DNA of 64,000 nt from Paenibacillus sp. CAA11 (GCF_003060825.1 NZ_CP028922.1:387001-451000); one strand, 5' to 3'. Counted from the first letter of the stretch, positions 43,692 to 53,177 are shown. Notes: generated by a model from the sequence alone, not told the origin. A program made the numbers and translations.

Positions 43692-45506
43692 TTAAACAAT
43701 CGTGTTGCCGATATTGGTGTCCGTTTTATGGAGCTTCATTTGGCCTTTAATCAGCAAGTTGTTTAGAACCTTGGTTCCTTTCGCCGTATCAGTTATGATC
43801 GCGTTGGAAACAGATTTACCGGTATTGGAATAAATCGTATTTTGAGCTATGATCGCATCCTCGGCGTCATCAGTTAATGAAATACCGTATCCGACGTCAT
43901 CGGCTCTTTTGAAAGTGATGCGGTTGCCGATAATCTCGGCGCGTTGCCCCCCCTTGATTTGAATCGCCGAAGTGCTCGCGGTGTCCGAAATTTCGTTATC
44001 GTTGATTTTAACGGTTTTTCCGGCGCTGCTCTCTCCGTAAATGGCGACTGTTCGGCAGCCAAGGATATAATTCCCTTTGAGCGTAACATTGCTGTTTTTG
44101 TCGAAGCTGATCGCATAATTGGCTTGTTTTCCTGTGTAGCTGGAGCAGTCGATATAGTTGCCTTCTACGAAAACCGATGTCGCTTCTGCACCCAAGTTTT
44201 TGATGGATATGCCGCCTTTGCACTGGCCAAACGAATTGCCCCGCAGCATGACATTGGTGGACTTGTCCAGTTCGAGGCCGAAGAGTTCCGAGTGAAGTGC
44301 CTTGTTGTTCAAAAATTGCACGTCATTGCTCTCGCTCACTTTGTAAGGCAGGCCCGCACCGCGATGCACAATATTGTCCGCGATCAGTACATTTTCCCCT
44401 CTGTATACGCCGATGCCCGTTCCTTCGCCAAGATGGGAGACCGCATTTCCCGTCACGACCACGTCTTTACCGCGGGCGTCGATGCCGCTGCTAAAGCCTT
44501 TGATGGTGTTCCCAGTAATTGTCACGTTGTTACCGTCAAATCCGTTCGATACCTTCTCACCCGCGATAGCTACTTTGGTTTTGTCTGTTCGTACGAACAC
44601 GTTGTTGGAAATGATTGTATCCGTACCATTGCTGTAAGAAATCATATTATCCGAATGATTCCCGTCGATCACGACTTCGTAGCCGCTGAAATTGAGCACA
44701 GACGCTACCAGATTTCCGCGGAACACATTGCCTCGAATGACGATTTTTCGCGGCTGCTCGTAGTCGATATCGTCTTCGCCGTATCCTTCGATGTCGATTC
44801 CGACGCTCGGACCGGTACCCTTCTCAGTGCCTGCATTTGTGATTTCATTGTTTTCTACGAAGATGCCTTCGCCAGCGGTAATCGAAATGTTGTTCCGGCG
44901 CGATCCGTCCAGCGAGCAATTGCGGATGGTTACTAAATCCGGTTCGTCATAGTCGGGATCTACGCCCATGAGGCCCACCGCGCCAAGGAAGACGCAGTCG
45001 CCTGTACATTTACGGATCTTCATGTTTTCGATTGTGACTTTTTTGCCTCCATGAACGTAAATGCCGAAGCCCCATTCATGTTTCGGAACTTTGCTGTAAT
45101 CATGCTGGTCCAGATCCCCGGTAATGATGCCGCCCGAAATCGTGACATTTTCCACTTTGCGCAGATAAATACAGGAGTAACCTCTCTCAGAGTTAGGCTG
45201 CACTTTCAGCTCCGCCTGGTGATCCAGAGTAAGCTTCATGTGGGATGGCACCTGGATGCCCGCCCCTTTCTCCGGATTGTTTGGATAGGTGGTTCCAACG
45301 CCTTGAATCAAATACGTCCCTTTCGGAATAAACGCTTCGTTGTACCCAGCGCTTTTCGCATGGGCGATCGCCTTGTTCAATCCATCCGTCGTTTTTACCG
45401 CATCGGTGCCGTTGGTATTGATCCCCCATTGCGCTGGATCGATGATATAGCATGTGGTTGTTAATGCCGTAGCCTGTGCGGTTTTGTTTTCGAATTTGTT
45501 GTTCAT
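43692..45506 (-). CDS. Right-handed parallel beta-helix repeat protein
   Basis: A 604-residue protein. Residues 20-75 match the pectate-lyase-superfamily start (DPAQWGINTNGTDAVKTTDGLNKAI, cut: GINTNGTDAV; FIPKGTYLIQG). The rest is a regular repeat of about 22-25 residues with IxxNxI/VxGN patterns (VTIRNCSLDG, IVIRGNVFRGN, VTITGNTIKG). No signal peptide is seen. It may be a polysaccharide lyase, depolymerase or structural protein, as in phage-derived YobO-like proteins. AGGGAGGAAC precedes the ATG. Four 11-bp direct repeats lie about 200 bp upstream. It is monocistronic. Confidence 0.85.
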   Translation of the reverse strand: MNNKFENKTAQATALTTTCYIIDPAQWGINTNGTDAVKTTDGLNKAIAHAKSAGYNEAFIPKGTYLIQGVGTTYPNNPEKGAGIQVPSHMKLTLDHQAELKVQPNSERGYSCIYLRKVENVTISGGIITGDLDQHDYSKVPKHEWGFGIYVHGGKKVTIENMKIRKCTGDCVFLGAVGLMGVDPDYDEPDLVTIRNCSLDGSRRNNISITAGEGIFVENNEITNAGTEKGTGPSVGIDIEGYGEDDIDYEQPRKIVIRGNVFRGNLVASVLNFSGYEVVIDGNHSDNMISYSNGTDTIISNNVFVRTDKTKVAIAGEKVSNGFDGNNVTITGNTIKGFSSGIDARGKDVVVTGNAVSHLGEGTGIGVYRGENVLIADNIVHRGAGLPYKVSESNDVQFLNNKALHSELFGLELDKSTNVMLRGNSFGQCKGGISIKNLGAEATSVFVEGNYIDCSSYTGKQANYAISFDKNSNVTLKGNYILGCRTVAIYGESSAGKTVKINDNEISDTASTSAIQIKGGQRAEIIGNRITFKRADDVGYGISLTDDAEDAIIAQNTIYSNTGKSVSNAIITDTAKGTKVLNNLLIKGQMKLHKTDTNIGNTIV

Positions 45507-45700
45507 CAGTGTTCCTCCCTGTTCTTTGCCTTTTGATTTTTAACCTGTTTGCCTTATGGCTGTTTAAATAGTCCGGCAAGTTTCATCGCTTTAAGTAAAA
45601 TCTTTTATCACCCGGGTGTGTTTCAATTGGGATCATCTACAGGAGCCGGTTTCCAGTAGTTCCCATGCGTTTAATATAGCAGAACCCGAGTGCAGCGAAA

Positions 45701-45744
45701 GGCCAAGAAGAGGCCAAAAAGCGGCCAAAAAGCGGACAAGGAGA
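45701..45744. repeat. Four tandem 11-bp direct repeats upstream of the beta-helix gene
   Basis: Units are GGCCAAGAAGA, GGCCAAAAAGC, GGCCAAAAAGC and GGACAAGGAGA, in exact 11-bp phase, about one helical turn. This is the layout of OmpR/PhoB-type operators. Position is 195-238 bp upstream of the minus-strand start at 45506. The rest of 45507-46264 holds palindromic element copy 4 and no supported gene. A 106-codon ORF there lacks any domain. Confidence 0.6.
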
Positions 45745-45965
45745 AAACAAAGAGAGTCATTCTATAATAATGGTTCAAGCTTTGAACGTAAAAAGCGCCA
45801 CTTGTATACTAGGAAACGTTCCGGCGAGAACAAAACCGACAAAGGTCAACAGTGTTTGAATTCATGCTACCATGCCCCTTTTTTACTGATTACCATAAGG
45901 GAGACTGATTCACAATGTATCACTTTGATGAGGTAGATATTCCTCGCGAATTACTTTTACACATA

Positions 45966-46055
45966 TATAGATTGAACTAAAGTTTCACATTGAACTTTCT
46001 ATATATAACGGCCTAATACGGCCCTAAAACTTTCATTTCTTTAGTCATTCTATAA
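45966..46055. repeat. Dispersed palindromic element, copy 4
   Basis: About 90 bp: TATAGATTGAACTAAAG and CTTTAGTCATTCTATA form the inverted ends, the right one missing a base. The interior TTTCTATATATAACGGCC and TAATACGGCCCTAAAAC matches copies 2 and 3. It lies between the convergent/divergent beta-helix promoter region and the AraC regulator. Confidence 0.88.
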
Positions 46056-46264
46056 GTCCATTTCCACCCTCATGAGCACAGTCTAGGACCTGTAAATTCC
46101 CAGACTGTGCTTTGGGTTTGTTGATCAGAGTTATCCTCTGTCACCGTAACCAGGCAATTCTACAAATTCACTTACATCATCAGCAGCATGCCAATAGAGC
46201 CCACCCATGTTCGAAATATTTGAGTAATCCTAGTTCCGCTGTTCGTCTTCACTTTGTAACTTTT

Positions 46265-47149
46265 TTATTCTTCAAAGGAAAGGTTCATCGGCTCGTCTGC
46301 CAGCTCGTAACCAATTTCAACATTAGTCGTAGGCACACTCTTATCCACCTCTTCGAACTTGAAGCCGTCCACCCATACCTGCCCCTTGCCCATGAGCAGG
46401 ACACCGATGGAGATGGAGGCGCTGTTGTCCGGAATATCGAGCACGATGGAATAATGATTCCATGAGGTATCTCCCGTAATTCGCCGATTGTTCATATTAT
46501 CGAATTGCAGGACATCCTCGGCATTATTGTCCACCCGCATCCACAGACCGCTGAATTCCTCAACCCCGCTTGTTTTGACAAAGCCCGAGAATTTCATCCG
46601 CTTTCCGAGGTAGCGGCCCGCTTTGAAGGACTGCATAAGGGTGGCGAATTCCTCATTACCCATCACTGTTGTCGATTTAAGATACGCTGATGCTTTACCC
46701 TGGTGAACGGTGATCTGATCCAGTCCCATTTCATAGTTGTGCGGATGGGTCCCGCTCAGAATCCAGCCTTTAATGTGAGAAGTTTCAATCATAGTACGTT
46801 CTCCTCCTTGAAATAAGTTCGAATCGAATATTTTCCGGTATCGCCCTGGGGGCATACCGAACATCCTTTTGAAGGCCCGGGTGAACGCCTCTTGGCTTTC
46901 AAAGCCGCAATCCATGGAAATCTCCAAGATCGGATGATCCGAGTGGCGAAGGGCCCCTGCGGCATAGCTTAGACGCCTTGTGCGGATATAATCGGTCACG
47001 GTCATTCCAACTTCCCTGCGGAATACCCGGTGAAAATGGTAAGGGGACAGTCCTGCATGTGAGGCTACCTCGGCAAGTCCAATTTCCTCATCGAGATGTG
47101 TCTCCATATAGTGAATGCTTTTCTGTACGAGCATGCTGTAGCTTAACAC
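46265..47149 (-). CDS. AraC-family regulator with C-terminal beta-sandwich domain
   Basis: A 294-residue regulator with an N-terminal AraC DNA-binding domain (about 5-110): GLAEVASHAGLSPYHFHRVFRRE and ILEISMDCGFESQEAFTRAFKRMFG, ending MPPGRYRK. The C-terminal 150 residues are not the usual GyrI/AraC_E_bind effector domain. They look like a carbohydrate-binding-module-type jelly roll (GRYLGKRMKFSGFVKTSG, SWNHYSIVLDIP, GKGQVWVDGFKFEEVD). GTG at 47149 was chosen because AAGGAGG lies 7 nt upstream. The target is unknown. Confidence 0.82.
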   Translation of the reverse strand: MLSYSMLVQKSIHYMETHLDEEIGLAEVASHAGLSPYHFHRVFRREVGMTVTDYIRTRRLSYAAGALRHSDHPILEISMDCGFESQEAFTRAFKRMFGMPPGRYRKIFDSNLFQGGERTMIETSHIKGWILSGTHPHNYEMGLDQITVHQGKASAYLKSTTVMGNEEFATLMQSFKAGRYLGKRMKFSGFVKTSGVEEFSGLWMRVDNNAEDVLQFDNMNNRRITGDTSWNHYSIVLDIPDNSASISIGVLLMGKGQVWVDGFKFEEVDKSVPTTNVEIGYELADEPMNLSFEE

Positions 47150-47284
47150 CGGCTGGCCTCCTTCCTTGTTAAACACTATAGCAGATGAAAAAGCGCTCAT
47201 TTTGATCGTTTTTGCTACTTGTAAAAATATGCTGTGAATGATGAAAACCAAGAAGACTGCTTAAGCAGGCAGCCTTCTTAAACA

Positions 47285-47975
47285 TTATATATATCGCTGG
47301 AATACTCCATAAATCAATCCCGGAGGCGTGTACTGACCCACACTCTTAAAAGCAATGACTGCGCTAATGAGCGCAACCACGGCTGCCAGCAGAAGAGGAA
47401 GCGCGGCAAGCGCGATCGGAACGAACAGGCTGGTCTCTCCGGCAGTGGCAATTTTCTCCTCCCGCATTTCGAAATCACGGGGGAATCTGTAGTACATAGA
47501 GGCGATTTTTCGCTTGACATGGCTTAGATAGAGCTGATTCCCGATGATGCCCATTATGATTTTCAACAGGAGATAGAAGCAAAGGATGGTAATAAGATTA
47601 TCCCCTGTCAGAAGACGCTCTAAAATGATGGTCTTGAAGAAAAGAGCACCCAGCACGTTGACCACTACGGAGGCAAAGAGTACATACAGCAGGAAGTACA
47701 AGTACATTCCGCGGTAGAGCAGCCAGTAGCCATCGAAGCAGAAGGCGGCCCAGTTCCAGTGGCTGTCGCTTCTCCATTTCGCAAGATAGAGGTCTGCCTG
47801 GCTGCCGATGAATAAACGCGGGATCCGCATCAGGGCCGTCCGACAGCGGAGGAGCAGCCGGGGCTGATGGAGGCGTATAACCATGGGAAGGCTCCAAGAG
47901 CTCTGGCGGTTTGGGTGGTTCAGGCCGCGCTCTTACAGGGGAGCCACAAGAAGGGCAGTATTGATCGTTTTCAAG
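47285..47975 (-). pseudogene. Zinc-ribbon DUF2628-like membrane protein, frameshifted
   Basis: The downstream frame encodes FIGSQADLYLAKW, a signature I associate with DUF2628 proteins, and three to four membrane spans (YFLLYVLFASVVVNVLGALF, ILCFYLLLKIIMG). The upstream frame encodes a zinc-knuckle remnant (QYCPSCGSPVRARPEPP) and a Pro-rich linker ending DPAFI. The two frames meet near 47809-47816, where one extra base disrupts DPAFIGSQ. No start codon remains upstream in the first frame. So the gene has both a frameshift and a lost 5' end. A functional shorter protein starting at 47884 cannot be excluded. Confidence 0.6.
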
Positions 47976-48184
47976 CAGTGTGGTGTTTAATATTCAGGCT
48001 CGTCCAACTAAAGGATGGGAATGAAGATCGGCGGATAGGCTGTTAGATTTAGATAAGAAAGAGAAGGCATAGGGGAGAAGATGGATTTAATGTAAATTTT
48101 ACATAATAAGTATAAATAGGAAGCAAATTCACTATATGATAGAAGAGATTTGAAGTGAAAATCATAGGGAGGGATAATTTAAGG

Positions 48185-51100
48185 ATGAAGGTGAAGTGGA
48201 GCAAAAAGGCATTTGGATGGCTGCTGGGCAGTGTGCTGGCAGTCACCGGAGCTGTCGGGCCAATCCCGCAGCAGGCGCATGCGGCCGAAGACAGCATCTC
48301 CGAGGCGGCCGTGTATCAGCTGCTGCAGACTGCAACGGCAGACCGGCAGACACTGACGGTTGAACAGGCGATTGCTGCCGGGAACAATGGAAGCAGTGTC
48401 CAAGTAGAAGGCTATGTGGTCGGCCATGCAACAGGCTCGAAGACGGCGAATTTCAAGGCCCCCTTCGCTAATGATTACAATCTCCTGCTTGCAGATCAGG
48501 CGGAAGAGACGGATGCTTCTAAACTAATCAACATCCAAATTCCCGCGGCGCTGCGGAATCAGTTCGGTCTGGCCAGCCACCCCGAGCTGGTGGGACAGAA
48601 GATCACTGCAGACGGTGCACGCCTCGTATATAACAATTTTGCCGGGTTGAAGAATGTAACCTCGATCTCCTTATCTGATCCTGGGGAGGAGCCGGGTCCC
48701 GGCACGGGAAATCCGAACCCAGGAACAGGCAACCCAGATCCGGGAACAGGCAACCCGGACCCGGGTACAGGAAATCCGGACCCAGGAACAGGTAATCCAG
48801 ATCCAGGTACGGGCAATCCGGACCCCGGCACGGGAAATCCGGATCCGGGAACAGGCAACCCAGAACCGGGAACGGGCAATCCAGCCCCAGGGACGAGCCC
48901 GGATCTGCCGGACGGCAGCGGTAAGAAGGTGCTGTTCGATAACACCCATGCCCAGACGGCCGGTGCTGCAGACTGGGTTATTGACGGAGCGTTCTCAGAT
49001 TTTGCAGACGGCCTTAGAGCGGATGGCTTTACCGTCGAGCCCCTCGACCGCCAGATTCCCTATACCTTTGGAGAGCAGGCGATCACCTACGAGAAGCTGA
49101 AGGATTATGATGTGTTCGTCATCGCTGAGGCAAATGTGCCGCTGAAGCAGTCCGAGCAGGACGCCCTGCTCCAGTATGTGGACCAGGGGGGCGGGGTCTT
49201 CTTCATCTCCGACCACTACAATGCGGACCGCAACAAGAACCGCTGGGATGCTTCCGAGGTGTTCAACGGCTACCGCCGGGGCGCCTTTGACAACCCGGCC
49301 AAGGGCATGAGCGCCGAGGAGGCCGCTTCGCCGGCCATGCAGGGCCTCTCCAGCGGAGACTGGCTTGCAGACAACTTCGGCGTGCGCTTCCGCTACAATG
49401 CCATCGGCGATATCGATGCCAATAGCGTAGTTGCGCCGAGCCAGGCATTCGGCATCACGGAAGGCGTGCAGTCTGTTGCCGTTCACGCCGGCTCCACGCT
49501 GGCCGTCCTGGACCCAGCCAAGGCCAAGGGCATTGTCTATGTGCCAGAGAATCCTCCGGCCTGGGGCAATGCGGTAGACAGCGGCGTGTACAACGGCGGC
49601 GGCCGGGCAGAGGGGCCGTTCGCGGCGGTGGCCAAGCGCGGGCTTGGCAAGGCGGCGTTCATCGGCGATTCCTCGCCGGTGGAGGATGCCTCGCCCAATT
49701 ATTTGCGCGAGGAGAACGGCCAGACGAAGAAGACTTATGACGGCTTCAAGGAGGCCGATGACGCCAAATTCCTCGTTCAGACTGTGGAGTGGTTGGCTCA
49801 TCGGGAGGACTACACCTCCCTTGCAGACGTGCCGGGGCTGAGTCTGGATACGCCTACTGCCTTGCTGTCAAGCGAGGAACCGGCGGCGTCCACCGAGCCG
49901 CAGAAAGAGCCGTGGGCCCAACCGGCGCCAGGCTATAAATGGTATGATCCTTCCACCTTCAAGCCGGGTTCTTATGGGTCCGGCAAGAAGCCGGACGTGC
50001 AAGCAACCTATGGCTTTGTGCATCAGGCCCAGCTGCCGTCAGCCGAGGAGTTCAGCATTAGGCTGACGGCGGATGGCATGCAGCCAGGCCAGACGGTTCA
50101 GGATCTTAAGGTTGGCATATATGTCACCGGGGGCGATCAAATTGCTCGCTTTAAGCAGGAGGATGGCAGCTGGTCCCCCTACGGCTACAGTCCAGCCTTC
50201 AGCTTGACGGCGAATACAGCCGGTCATGCAGCGAAGGAGCTGACCGTACAGCTGAAGCCGGGGACAACAGGGGATGCTACCCTGCGTCTGAAGCAGGGCA
50301 GCGCGAACCTGATCACAAAGAGCGTCACAGTAGCCAACGTTCCGGTCGAGCCGCTGCCAGACGACCGTCCGCAGGTTCCCGCTGCCGTTCCCGTTGCTGA
50401 AGCGCGCGGAGCAGCTGACGGCACTGTGGTTACGGTAGAAGGCGTGGTTACCTCCGAGCCGGGGCTATTCGGCGGACAGGGCTTCTACCTGCAGGATGAT
50501 ACGGCAGGCATCTATGTGTATCCGCAGGCAGCGGATTTTCATGCGGGCGACCGGGTAACAGTAAGCGCCTCGAAGACCGTCTATAACGGAGAAGTAGAGC
50601 TGGAGAACCCCGTATGGATCGAGAAGAAGGGCATCGCCACAGTTCCGGAGCCTAAAGTGCAGACAGAGCTGAACGAAACCAATCAGGGACAGCTCGTGCA
50701 GCTCCAAAATGTAACCATTCGCAGCTACAAGACCGCGAGCCCAGCCGGATCGTTCGAATTTGATGTGGTGTCCCAGGACGGCTCATCCGTACATGTTCGG
50801 ATTGACGGACGGACCGGGATCAGTTATGACGCCTTTCGCTCTGATTTTCCGGAAGGCACCGCGGTTAATATCGCAGGCATTTCGTCCATTTTCAAAGGAA
50901 TCTATCAGTTGAAGCCCCTAACCCTTGCGCATGTTGCTATGAGCACGAATGATGCCGTGGCCCCGGTAACGACAATTACGGTAAAGGGGAAGACGGGTTC
51001 CGAAGTCTTTAATACCGGGAATGTGGGGATTGCCTTCTGGGCAGATGACGAGGGCAGCGGGGTCGAAAGGACCGAGTACCGCCTGAATGAGGGGCCTTGG

Positions 51101-51721
51101 CAGCCTGCGGAGCAAGGCTTCACGCTCTCTCAGGACGGGAGATTTACGCTGGACTACCGCTCGGTAGACCAGGCCGGGAACGTAGAGGAATTCAAGCGGG
51201 TGCAGATCAACATTGATAAGCTGCCGCCAGTGATTCAGCTGACAGGATCGGTGAGGGTTAGTCAAATCGACAGTACACTTCCCTTGAAGGTCGAGGCATC
51301 GGACAGTGTGAGCGGGATTCAGAAGGTGACCTATCTGCTGGATGGGCTGCCAGTGGCTGGCTTGGAGCGTGTTGAGCCGATCCAATTACCTGCTGGGAAG
51401 CACATCCTGACCGTATGGGCAAGGGATGGTGCCGGCCGTGCCGCTAAGGCATCTTATGTGCTTGAATCCGTCATCGAGGTGGATCAGCTGGACGAATTGG
51501 TGGATCTCGCGAAGAGCAAGAAATGGATTAGCAAGCAGGGTACACTGAACAATCTTCAGGCGAAGATCGCCCAGCTTCAGAAGGCAGAGGGTTCCAAGCT
51601 GTTTAACCTTCGTCTCAAAGCGCTGCGTGCGGAAGTGCTGCTTCACACAGGAAGCTCTATATCTCCGGGCTTCTCGGCGTTAATGCTGGGGGATCTTTAT
51701 CATATTGAGAAGGTGGCATAG
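48185..51721 (+). CDS. Large exported modular protein with OB-fold, GATase-like and FIMAH-like domains
   Basis: A 1178-residue secreted protein with signal peptide ending AHAAE. Domains in order: an OB-fold like the DUF6359 domain of YhcR-type proteins (about 35-165, VQVEGYVVGHATGSKTANF); a PxPGTGN linker (170-239); an alpha/beta GATase/ThuA-like domain (about 245-560, YDVFVIAEANVPLKQSEQDAL, GGGVFFISDHYNADRN); a beta-domain; a second OB-fold (about 740-850, TVVTVEGVVTSEPGLFGGQGFYL); Ig-like repeats (about 925-1090); and a C-terminal helical FIMAH-like domain (DQLDELVDLAKSKKWIS). No nuclease motif was seen. It may act on extracellular nucleic acid or glycan. GGGAGG precedes the ATG. A GTG at 48155 is a weaker start. 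Confidence 0.78.
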   Translation: MKVKWSKKAFGWLLGSVLAVTGAVGPIPQQAHAAEDSISEAAVYQLLQTATADRQTLTVEQAIAAGNNGSSVQVEGYVVGHATGSKTANFKAPFANDYNLLLADQAEETDASKLINIQIPAALRNQFGLASHPELVGQKITADGARLVYNNFAGLKNVTSISLSDPGEEPGPGTGNPNPGTGNPDPGTGNPDPGTGNPDPGTGNPDPGTGNPDPGTGNPDPGTGNPEPGTGNPAPGTSPDLPDGSGKKVLFDNTHAQTAGAADWVIDGAFSDFADGLRADGFTVEPLDRQIPYTFGEQAITYEKLKDYDVFVIAEANVPLKQSEQDALLQYVDQGGGVFFISDHYNADRNKNRWDASEVFNGYRRGAFDNPAKGMSAEEAASPAMQGLSSGDWLADNFGVRFRYNAIGDIDANSVVAPSQAFGITEGVQSVAVHAGSTLAVLDPAKAKGIVYVPENPPAWGNAVDSGVYNGGGRAEGPFAAVAKRGLGKAAFIGDSSPVEDASPNYLREENGQTKKTYDGFKEADDAKFLVQTVEWLAHREDYTSLADVPGLSLDTPTALLSSEEPAASTEPQKEPWAQPAPGYKWYDPSTFKPGSYGSGKKPDVQATYGFVHQAQLPSAEEFSIRLTADGMQPGQTVQDLKVGIYVTGGDQIARFKQEDGSWSPYGYSPAFSLTANTAGHAAKELTVQLKPGTTGDATLRLKQGSANLITKSVTVANVPVEPLPDDRPQVPAAVPVAEARGAADGTVVTVEGVVTSEPGLFGGQGFYLQDDTAGIYVYPQAADFHAGDRVTVSASKTVYNGEVELENPVWIEKKGIATVPEPKVQTELNETNQGQLVQLQNVTIRSYKTASPAGSFEFDVVSQDGSSVHVRIDGRTGISYDAFRSDFPEGTAVNIAGISSIFKGIYQLKPLTLAHVAMSTNDAVAPVTTITVKGKTGSEVFNTGNVGIAFWADDEGSGVERTEYRLNEGPWQPAEQGFTLSQDGRFTLDYRSVDQAGNVEEFKRVQINIDKLPPVIQLTGSVRVSQIDSTLPLKVEASDSVSGIQKVTYLLDGLPVAGLERVEPIQLPAGKHILTVWARDGAGRAAKASYVLESVIEVDQLDELVDLAKSKKWISKQGTLNNLQAKIAQLQKAEGSKLFNLRLKALRAEVLLHTGSSISPGFSALMLGDLYHIEKVA
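48692..48898 (+). repeat. In-frame 21-bp tandem repeat encoding PxPGTGN
   Basis: Nine full heptads (x = G, N, D six times, E) plus a partial PAPGTS. The codons vary between units, so the protein repeat is selected. It links the OB-fold and the GATase-like domain. Confidence 0.9.
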
Positions 51722-51812
51722 GGGGAATCTTCCCTTTAATGGGTAACACCTATGCTATAATACAATTATTGGATTAGTGCAAGGGTTCGGGAGACAAGGT
51801 GGTGAATAGGCA

Positions 51813-52205
51813 GTGCTGAGAAGGATACTGGGGACCTTGATCATGGGCGGACAATTTCTATTGATCGGGATGCATCTGCTGATCGGGGGGGATATACCGG
51901 TTTATGTAAGCGAAGAAGAGATGCGGGTTTTTCTCATCGCAATAGGTGTGCTTTGCGCTCTCTTAGCACTGTACATCCGCAGTGTGAATCGCACGGAAGC
52001 ACCCCACTTTTTATTACCTGCCTTGCTGCTGGCCAGTTCACTGCTTGCTCTGTTCTACTTTGGCATCTCCATGTATCAGGATATGATTTATCCGCGCCAG
52101 GTGAGGCTGACGCTAGCTTCTTTAAGCGGGTTGCTACTGGCCTGCGGCACACTGTTATTAACAGTCGTGAAGCTGGTCCGCACGATCCAATCCTGCAATT
52201 CATAA
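51813..52205 (+). CDS. Small four-helix membrane protein
   Basis: A 130-residue protein with four predicted membrane spans (GTLIMGGQFLLIGMHLLIG, VFLIAIGVLCALLALYI, LLPALLLASSLLALFYFGI, LASLSGLLLACGTLLLTVV). GTG start at 51813; GGTGGTGAATAG-like ribosome binding site. A TATAAT near 51755 could belong to its promoter. It ends just before the insertion sequence. No family recognised. Confidence 0.65.
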   Translation: MLRRILGTLIMGGQFLLIGMHLLIGGDIPVYVSEEEMRVFLIAIGVLCALLALYIRSVNRTEAPHFLLPALLLASSLLALFYFGISMYQDMIYPRQVRLTLASLSGLLLACGTLLLTVVKLVRTIQSCNS

Positions 52206-52334
52206 CTACTCATTCAACGCTCAAAACCACCGGCATCGATATGAAGTGCCCCTTGGAATAGACATTGGAAACCCCTAGGGTTTAACGGGACTGACCCTCG
52301 TTTGCGAGACAGGGATCAAAACACCTTTCAAGTT

Positions 52335-53177
52335 CTAAGCAACCAGTTGTCGGTAATGAACCGGCGACTGGTTATTTAGTTTTGTTTGAATGCGAATTGA
52401 GTTATAGTAAAAGATGTACTCTCGAATGGTCTGCTCGACGATGGCTGTCGTCGTACAGGTTAAACCTTCGAGGTAGAACGTTTCAGACTTTAGTGTGGAA
52501 TGAAACGATTCGATGGGGGCATTATCAGCGGGCGTACCCTTGCGGGACATGCTCATGGTAATGCCTTTTCCCTTTACAGCTTCTTGATAGGCCTGTGAGG
52601 TGTAGACGCTGCCCTGATCGCTATGGAGTATCGTGCCTGGAAGATCGGGTAACTGGCCCAGTGTGTCCAGCACGAACGCCGTGTCTTGCTTGTCAGCTAT
52701 ACTGTAGGCCACAATCTCTCCGTTATACAAGTCCAAAATACTCGACAGGTATAACGTCTTCCCACCAAACGGCAAATACGTAATGTCGGTAACAAGTTTT
52801 TGCAGAGGAGCATCGGCCTCAAATTGGCGCTTTAACAAATGTTCTGCAATATAGGCTGGCTGCCCTGTAGGTTTGCGTTTCTTCAATCTGACACGGCATT
52901 GCAGCCCCTCACGCTGCATAATCCGCTGCACGCGTTTATGGTTAATCTTGTACTCTCTCCGAAGAAGCGCCGTGATCTTCCGGTATCCATAACGAAACTT
53001 ATGCTGTCTGCAAAGTTCATGAATTTTCTCTACGGTATGATCCTTGGTTTTAATCCCATAGGCGGCTTTCCAGCGATAGTAGGTGGCACGAGGAACCCCG
53101 ATCCATGCACATGCTTGACTTACACTGACTTCCCCACGAATGGATTCCATCCATTCGACGATGACCCTGGGAGACAC
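52335..53177 (-). CDS. IS3 transposase OrfB (DDE integrase)
   Basis: A 280-residue integrase-core transposase. An HTH_21-like part (MSPRVIVEWMESIRGEVSVSQ cut: VSVSQACAWIGVPRATYYRWK) precedes the DDE domain: first Asp in LVTDITYLPFGGK, second in LHSDQGSVYTSQ, Glu in APIESFHSTLKSE. The catalytic triad is intact. Starts at GTG 53177 in the -1 frame relative to orfA and overlaps it by 58 nt. AAAGGAGG directly precedes, so re-initiation could be used. Confidence 0.92.
   Translation of the reverse strand: MSPRVIVEWMESIRGEVSVSQACAWIGVPRATYYRWKAAYGIKTKDHTVEKIHELCRQHKFRYGYRKITALLRREYKINHKRVQRIMQREGLQCRVRLKKRKPTGQPAYIAEHLLKRQFEADAPLQKLVTDITYLPFGGKTLYLSSILDLYNGEIVAYSIADKQDTAFVLDTLGQLPDLPGTILHSDQGSVYTSQAYQEAVKGKGITMSMSRKGTPADNAPIESFHSTLKSETFYLEGLTCTTTAIVEQTIREYIFYYNSIRIQTKLNNQSPVHYRQLVA

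Noticed and set aside
45701-45744. 11-bp repeats as part of a CRISPR or satellite
   Set aside because: Only four contiguous units with no spacers; a regulator site is more likely.
45616-45936. Plus-strand 106-codon ORF in the gap upstream of the beta-helix gene
   Set aside because: It runs through the 11-bp repeats, has no ribosome binding site and shows no domain. Basic composition comes from the repeats.
46075-46111. AGCACAGTCT/AGACTGTGCT inverted repeat as a terminator
   Set aside because: No T-run follows on either strand and no gene ends immediately before it, so its role is unclear.
48692-48898. Regular 21-bp repeat as a CRISPR array
   Set aside because: Repeats are contiguous without spacers, in frame and encode PxPGTGN linker units.
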